Below, in pieces: positions 59,956-64,000 of a DNA stretch of 64,000 nt (positions are counted from its first letter, which is position 1; the number at the start of each line of letters is the position of its first letter). Both the position numbers and the translations under genes were made by a program. The stretch is from Roseiarcus sp050010035. GTDB taxonomy: Bacteria; Pseudomonadota; Alphaproteobacteria; Rhizobiales; Beijerinckiaceae. Under the pieces are notes generated by a model. It ran no database searches and had not been told where the DNA came from. It worked only from the letters and a program-made list of their open reading frames with translations. Where the stretch lies: assembly GCA_050010035.1 (NCBI GenBank), contig JBEKLU010000004.1, forward strand, positions 1 through 64,000. The letters are read 5' to 3'.

Positions 59956-61617
59956 ATGGCCGACGCATCCTACGACGCCATCGTGATCGGCGGGGGTCAC
60001 CACGCCACCATCGTCTCGTGCTATCTGGCCAAGGCGGGCTTGAACGTCGCCGTGCTGGAAGGGCACACCGCGCTGGGAGGCGGCGCGGTCAGCGAGGAGG
60101 CGCCGGCCCCCGGCTTCCGACAAAACCCGCACGCGCATTTCACCCGCTTCTACGGCCATCCCGCCTACACCGATTTCAACCTGCGCGAGGAAGGGCTGGA
60201 ATACGTCTTCCCCGAGCAGAACGAGGGGATGATCTTCGAGGACGGCTCCAGCTTCATCGGCTATTCGGCCTACCGGGTCGTCGACCAGGCGACGGGCCGC
60301 GCCGAAGAGGCGCCCGACAACGTCCGCAAGACCTACGATCAGATCAAGGCGTTCTCGCAGCGCGACGCCGACATGTACCTGAAGCTGTTCGACCAGTATC
60401 ACAAGCATTGGAAGAAGGCCTTCCATACGCACCGCTTCACCGCGCCCACGCCGTGGGGCACACCGGACGCGCTGGAGGCTCTGTGCGACATCCCCGACAG
60501 CGGCGTCGAGCCGGTGCACCAATTCATGTCGGTGCGGCAGATCGCCTACGACTTTTTCGAAAGCCCTGAACTGCGCACGCTGTTCATGCGCGCGACGCCG
60601 ACCTCGGGCGGCTGCTTCCCCGACGATCCCATGGGTCTGCAGAGCCTGGTCCACGTCATGGGGCTGGTGCTGTCGTTCGAGCCGGCCGCGATCGTCAAAG
60701 GCGGCACGCAGTCGATCACCGATGCGCTGGTCAAAGCGGGCAAGAAGCTCGGCGTGCACTATCTCACCGGGCATGAGGTCGATCAGATCATCGTCGAGAA
60801 CGGCGCCGCGGTCGGCGTCCAACTGGCCCGCGGCGGCAGCGTCAGAGCGCCTCTGGTGGTGTCCGATCTCGGCGTGCCGCAAACCTTCCTGCGCCTGCTG
60901 CGCAAGCATCCGATCGCCGACAAGCTGCTCCACCGCGTCAAGAACATTCATTACGACCGCGGCCAGATCTTCTGGGGCAACGTGGCGATGCACGAATTGC
61001 CCAAGTACACGGCCGACAACGTCAATCCCGGCGTTGGCTCGCAGCCGCGCCTCTACACCGGCGCCAAAGATCCCGAGTATTTGGCCAGCCGCTACCAGCA
61101 CGACATTTTCCTGCTCGGCTTCCCGCAGCAGCCTTACATCCTGACCGCGCCCGACAGCATCTGGGACCGCACCCGCGCGCCGGAAGGCAAGCACACCATC
61201 CTGATCGAGGACTTCACGGCGCCGGCTCGCCTGTTTTCGGCGCGCGACTGGGGACGCATCAAGGAGGAGTTCACGGAGCGGGCGCTGGAGGAATGGCGCA
61301 AATACGCGCCGAACATGACGAAAGACAACATCATCGGCACGCGCATCTACGGCCCCTATGACGTGCAGGCCGGCAAGCCCGACATGATCGAGGGCGGTTG
61401 GACCGAAGGCTCGATGTTCGCCTCGCAACTCGGCCGTTTCCGGCCGTTCCCCGAGCTTTCCGGCTTCCGCACCCCGGTCAAGAATCTCTACATGTGCTCG
61501 TCCAACCTGCATTCGGCGGGCGGCATCGGCCGCGGCTCGAGCTACATCGCCTACAAGGTCATCGCCGAGGATCGCGGTCTGGCGCGGATCTGGGAGCAGG
61601 CCGGGCGCCAGTTCTAA
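59956..61617 (+). CDS. FAD-dependent oxidoreductase, phytoene desaturase/PYROXD2-like
   Basis: A 553-residue flavoprotein. The dinucleotide-binding motif is VIGGGHHATIVSCYLAKAGL, followed by LEGHTALGGGAVSEE. The C-terminal FAD motif is YMCSSNLHSAGGIGRGSSYI. The body matches amine oxidase/phytoene desaturase-like oxidoreductases of the NAD(P)/FAD type. It may dehydrogenate or desaturate a ring compound and hand electrons to the ETF encoded next. The substrate is unknown; a carotenoid role is unlikely because no carotenoid genes are near. Confidence 0.8.
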   Translation: MADASYDAIVIGGGHHATIVSCYLAKAGLNVAVLEGHTALGGGAVSEEAPAPGFRQNPHAHFTRFYGHPAYTDFNLREEGLEYVFPEQNEGMIFEDGSSFIGYSAYRVVDQATGRAEEAPDNVRKTYDQIKAFSQRDADMYLKLFDQYHKHWKKAFHTHRFTAPTPWGTPDALEALCDIPDSGVEPVHQFMSVRQIAYDFFESPELRTLFMRATPTSGGCFPDDPMGLQSLVHVMGLVLSFEPAAIVKGGTQSITDALVKAGKKLGVHYLTGHEVDQIIVENGAAVGVQLARGGSVRAPLVVSDLGVPQTFLRLLRKHPIADKLLHRVKNIHYDRGQIFWGNVAMHELPKYTADNVNPGVGSQPRLYTGAKDPEYLASRYQHDIFLLGFPQQPYILTAPDSIWDRTRAPEGKHTILIEDFTAPARLFSARDWGRIKEEFTERALEEWRKYAPNMTKDNIIGTRIYGPYDVQAGKPDMIEGGWTEGSMFASQLGRFRPFPELSGFRTPVKNLYMCSSNLHSAGGIGRGSSYIAYKVIAEDRGLARIWEQAGRQF

Positions 61618-61633
61618 ACACCAGGAGATCGGC

Positions 61634-62446
61634 ATGCGCGCCGTCGTCTGTCTCAAGCAGGTCATCGATCCGCTGACCCCCGCCACGTCGCTCGCGCTCG
61701 ACGCGCGGGACAAGAAGATTCGCGCCAGCGCCGCGAGCCCGCCGGTGATCAACGGGTTCGACGAACAGGGCATCGAGGCGGCGCTGCGCCTGCGCGAGAC
61801 GATCAAGGATCTCGAGATCGTCTGCGTGGCGGCGGGCGACCGCTTCAACGCCGACGTGATGAAACGGGCGCTGGCGGTCGGCGCCGATCAGCTCGTCCTG
61901 GTGCAGGACCCGTCTCTCGACACGTGGAACTCCTATCCGATCGCCGCGGCGCTGGCCGCCGCGATCCGGCAGATCGGCGGCGCCGATCTGATCCTGTGCG
62001 GCCGCCAAGGCTCCGACTGGGACAACGGGCTCGTGCCCTACATCCTCGCCGAGCTGCTCGCCATGCCGCTGCTGACGCTCGCCAGGCGCGTCAGCGTGAC
62101 CGACGGCAAGCGCGTCGAGATCGAGCGCGTGCTCGCGGACGGCTCCATGACCATGGAGGCCGCCCTGCCGGCGGTGGTGACGGTGACCAGCGAACTGGGC
62201 CCGCTGCGCCTTCCCAGTGTCGCGGCGCGTCTGTCGGCGGCGCGCAAGAAGCCGCGCCAGATCGCGCTCGCCGAGCTCGGCGTCGCCGAGGCGCCGGCGC
62301 GGGCGCCGGAGGTCATCGATCTCGCGATCCCCGTGACCGGGCGCAACTGCACCTTCATCGAGGCCGCGGACGGTTCGGTCGCCGGCGCGCGCCTCGCCGA
62401 GACCTTGTTGCAAGCCGGGACCGTTCGCCTCGGCGGGGAGCGCTAG
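61634..62446 (+). CDS. etfB: Electron transfer flavoprotein beta subunit
   Basis: A 270-residue ETF-beta-type protein: MRAVVCLKQVIDPL, NGFDEQGIEAALRLRE, GADQLVLVQD and CGRQGSDWDNGLVPYILAEL, the last being a variant of the AMP/FAD-binding signature. It forms a dimer with EtfA, encoded directly after it, carrying electrons from the acyl-CoA dehydrogenase or the FAD enzyme. It belongs to an operon-specific ETF rather than the housekeeping one. Confidence 0.9.
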   Translation: MRAVVCLKQVIDPLTPATSLALDARDKKIRASAASPPVINGFDEQGIEAALRLRETIKDLEIVCVAAGDRFNADVMKRALAVGADQLVLVQDPSLDTWNSYPIAAALAAAIRQIGGADLILCGRQGSDWDNGLVPYILAELLAMPLLTLARRVSVTDGKRVEIERVLADGSMTMEAALPAVVTVTSELGPLRLPSVAARLSAARKKPRQIALAELGVAEAPARAPEVIDLAIPVTGRNCTFIEAADGSVAGARLAETLLQAGTVRLGGER

Positions 62447-62448
62447 CC

Positions 62449-63444
62449 ATGTCCGGCATTCTGATCGTCGCCGAAGTCGACGCGGGCGCGTTGCGGCCGG
62501 AATTCTGGGAGCTGGCGACGGTGGCGCGCGCCATGTCCGCTTCCGTTCCCGGCGGCGTCGCCGTCGCCGTCATCGGCGCCGGCGTGGATGCGGCGGCGCG
62601 GCAGGCGGCCGGCGCCCGTCCCGACAAGCTTCACGTGATCGACGACGAACGTCTGGCGAACCCCTGGCCGGAGGCGCACGCGGCGGCGCTGATCCAACTG
62701 TGCGGCGAGCTCGCGCCGCGCATGGTGCTCGCCCCGCGCACGATCCTCGGCGCCGAAATGGCCGCGCGCCTCGCGGTGCGCCGCGGCTGGCCCTTGGTGC
62801 AGGACGCCGTCAAGCTCGAAGTCGCGCCGGAGGGGGCGCTGACGGCGGTGCGCCCGGTTTCCGGCGGCGCCGTCGCCGCGACGGTGCGCGCCGGCCCCGG
62901 CCCGTGGGTCGTCGTGCCGCGCCCGCGCGCCTTTGCGCCTCTCGAGCCCGTCGAGCAGTTCGAGATCGCGCCGGCGCGCCACGCCTTCGCGCCGCCCGCG
63001 TTGGCGACGGCCTGCGGAACGCCGAAACGAATCGCGCTCGAAGGCCTCGGCGTCGATCGCGCCAGGATCGTCGTGTCGGGGGGCGGCGGGCTGGGCGGCC
63101 CCGGGCCTTTCGCCTTGCTGCGCGAGGTCGCCGACCTCATGGGCGGGGCGGTCGGCGCCTCGCGCGTCGCCGTCGATTCCGGCTGGGCGGCGCAGGCCCA
63201 ACAGGTCGGCCTCACCGGCAAGACGATCGCGCCCGACCTCTATATCGCCGTCGGCATTTCCGGCGCGATCCAGCACCTCGTCGGATGCTCGTCGTCGCAA
63301 GTCATCGTCGCCGTCAACAGCGACCCCGCCGCGCCCATTTTCGGCGTCGCCAATTACGGCGTGGTCGGCGACTGGAAGGAAGTCATGACGGCGTTCCGCG
63401 ATACGCTCGCCGCCCGCGCGCCGCAGTCCGGACGCGCCGCATGA
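62449..63444 (+). CDS. etfA: Electron transfer flavoprotein alpha subunit
   Basis: A 331-residue ETF-alpha. The C-terminal FAD-binding part is clear: RIVVSGGGGLGGPGPFALLR, AVDSGWAAQAQQVGLTGKTI, APDLYIAVGISGAIQHLVGC and FGVANYGVVGDW. The N-terminal half is less conserved. It starts two bases after etfB. Confidence 0.92.
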   Translation: MSGILIVAEVDAGALRPEFWELATVARAMSASVPGGVAVAVIGAGVDAAARQAAGARPDKLHVIDDERLANPWPEAHAAALIQLCGELAPRMVLAPRTILGAEMAARLAVRRGWPLVQDAVKLEVAPEGALTAVRPVSGGAVAATVRAGPGPWVVVPRPRAFAPLEPVEQFEIAPARHAFAPPALATACGTPKRIALEGLGVDRARIVVSGGGGLGGPGPFALLREVADLMGGAVGASRVAVDSGWAAQAQQVGLTGKTIAPDLYIAVGISGAIQHLVGCSSSQVIVAVNSDPAAPIFGVANYGVVGDWKEVMTAFRDTLAARAPQSGRAA

Positions 63445-63465
63445 CAGCCGGGCGGGCTCACTGAG

Positions 63466-64000
63466 ATGTCGAGCGAGGCCGCTCTGCGACTGATCGTCGT
63501 TCTGGCGGCCTTCGCATGGGCGGGCGTGAGATTCGAGCGTCTCGCGCGCCCGTTGCTCGCCGCTCCCGCCGAAGCGCGCCTCAGGCCGTTCGCGCCGCGC
63601 GCATGGGGCGTCGCGGTCAACGTTCTCGGCCACGCGCGTCTGCTGCGTAAGCCCTATTCCGGGCTGATGCACATGATGATGCTGTTCGGCTTCCTGTTTC
63701 TTCTCACCGCCGTCGTGCAGGCGTTCGGCGACGGCGTCGCGCCGTTCTTCACCCTCTCCGCCGTCGGCGGCGCGACATGGATCGCGCTCGGCCAGGACGT
63801 CTTCGCCGTTCTGCTGCTGGTCGGCGTCGCGATGGCGGCGTTTCAGCGCGTCGTCTTGGCGCCGGCGCGCTTCGTCGGCTCCAACCGGCGCGACGCGGCG
63901 ATCATTCTCGGCCTGATCGCGACGGTCGTCGTCGGCATGCTGCTGCAGAATTCCTGCCGTCTGGCCGCCGGCGCCGACGCCTCGTCGGCGTGGCGGCCGG
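63466..64000 (+). CDS. Membrane (Fe-S)-binding oxidoreductase, N-terminal part (ETF:quinone oxidoreductase-like)
   Basis: The gene runs off the window end; 178 residues are visible. They form a cytochrome-b/NarI-like membrane domain with helices LRLIVVLAAFAWAGVRF, MMMLFGFLFLLTAVVQAF and FAVLLLVGVAMAAFQRVV, and a heme-ligand-type His in LLRKPYSGLMHMMM. Proteins of this layout carry C-terminal Fe-S and CCG domains and pass electrons from ETF to quinone. Its place after etfBA supports this, but the Fe-S part lies outside the window. Confidence 0.75.
   Translation, partial: MSSEAALRLIVVLAAFAWAGVRFERLARPLLAAPAEARLRPFAPRAWGVAVNVLGHARLLRKPYSGLMHMMMLFGFLFLLTAVVQAFGDGVAPFFTLSAVGGATWIALGQDVFAVLLLVGVAMAAFQRVVLAPARFVGSNRRDAAIILGLIATVVVGMLLQNSCRLAAGADASSAWRP

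Noticed and set aside
59956..61617. Carotenoid biosynthesis role for the phytoene-desaturase-like gene
   Set aside because: No crtB, crtE or other carotenoid gene is nearby, and the ETF genes in the same operon point to redox catabolism instead.
1..64000. CRISPR arrays, rRNA genes, replication origins and prophage modules
   Set aside because: I looked for spaced direct repeats, rRNA signatures and phage structural or integrase genes and saw none.

Overview
The window is high-GC DNA from an alphaproteobacterium, most likely of the order Hyphomicrobiales (Rhizobiales). The inference rests on gene content: the flagellar regulator Rem, the periplasmic motor proteins MotC and MotE beside MotA/MotB, the flagellin regulators FlaF and FlbT, and a gene order (motB-motC-fliK/motD; motA-fliM-fliN-fliG; flgB-flgC-fliE-flgG-flgA-flgI-motE-flgH-fliL-fliP; flgE-flgK-flgL-flaF-flbT-flgD-fliQ-flhA-fliR) that follows the rhizobial flagellar region. 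No species is claimed.

Layout. Positions 1-2600 are a decayed mobile-element margin: the 3' end of a group II intron abuts a frameshifted transposase relic, followed by small minus-strand genes (a Cys-rich DUF6455-like protein, a two-helix membrane peptide, a doubtful exported peptide) and a relic of an HTH gene. Positions 2620-6300 encode one large DUF4062-STAND-NTPase-TPR protein.

Positions 6465-48110 are an almost complete flagellar regulon. It starts with a DUF1217 protein, a TPR glycosyltransferase fused to DUF6165, a PilZ protein, Rem, a degenerate-GGDEF membrane protein and a single flagellin. The structural, export and motor genes follow, many coupled by 4-bp ATGA overlaps. Inserted among them are a lytic transglycosylase, a diguanylate cyclase, a J-domain protein and several unnamed cluster proteins. 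A second PilZ protein closes the region. No chemotaxis genes, filament cap gene (fliD) or sigma-28 gene are seen here.

Positions 48403-51846 are a housekeeping spacer: a GNAT acetyltransferase, a beta-hydroxyacid dehydrogenase, elongator tRNA-Met with a good promoter, a small ppGpp-hydrolase-like HD protein and an SDR.

Positions 51884-64000 form a CoA-thioester metabolic island. A minus-strand pair encodes a fused alpha/beta 2-oxoacid dehydrogenase E1 and a FabD-like acyltransferase that lacks the malonyl-binding arginine. Divergent from it are enoyl-CoA hydratase, SDR, a second enoyl-CoA hydratase, acyl-CoA dehydrogenase and a TetR regulator. A second operon follows: a phytoene-desaturase-like flavoprotein, EtfB, EtfA and the start of a membrane Fe-S oxidoreductase. 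Both plus-strand operons have a sigma-70-like promoter with a perfect palindrome over the expected transcription start, one of them very like the operator of TetR-type fatty-acid regulators. The genes suggest beta-oxidation-like breakdown of an aromatic or alicyclic acyl-CoA with electrons passed through ETF to the quinone pool; the substrate is not shown by the sequence.
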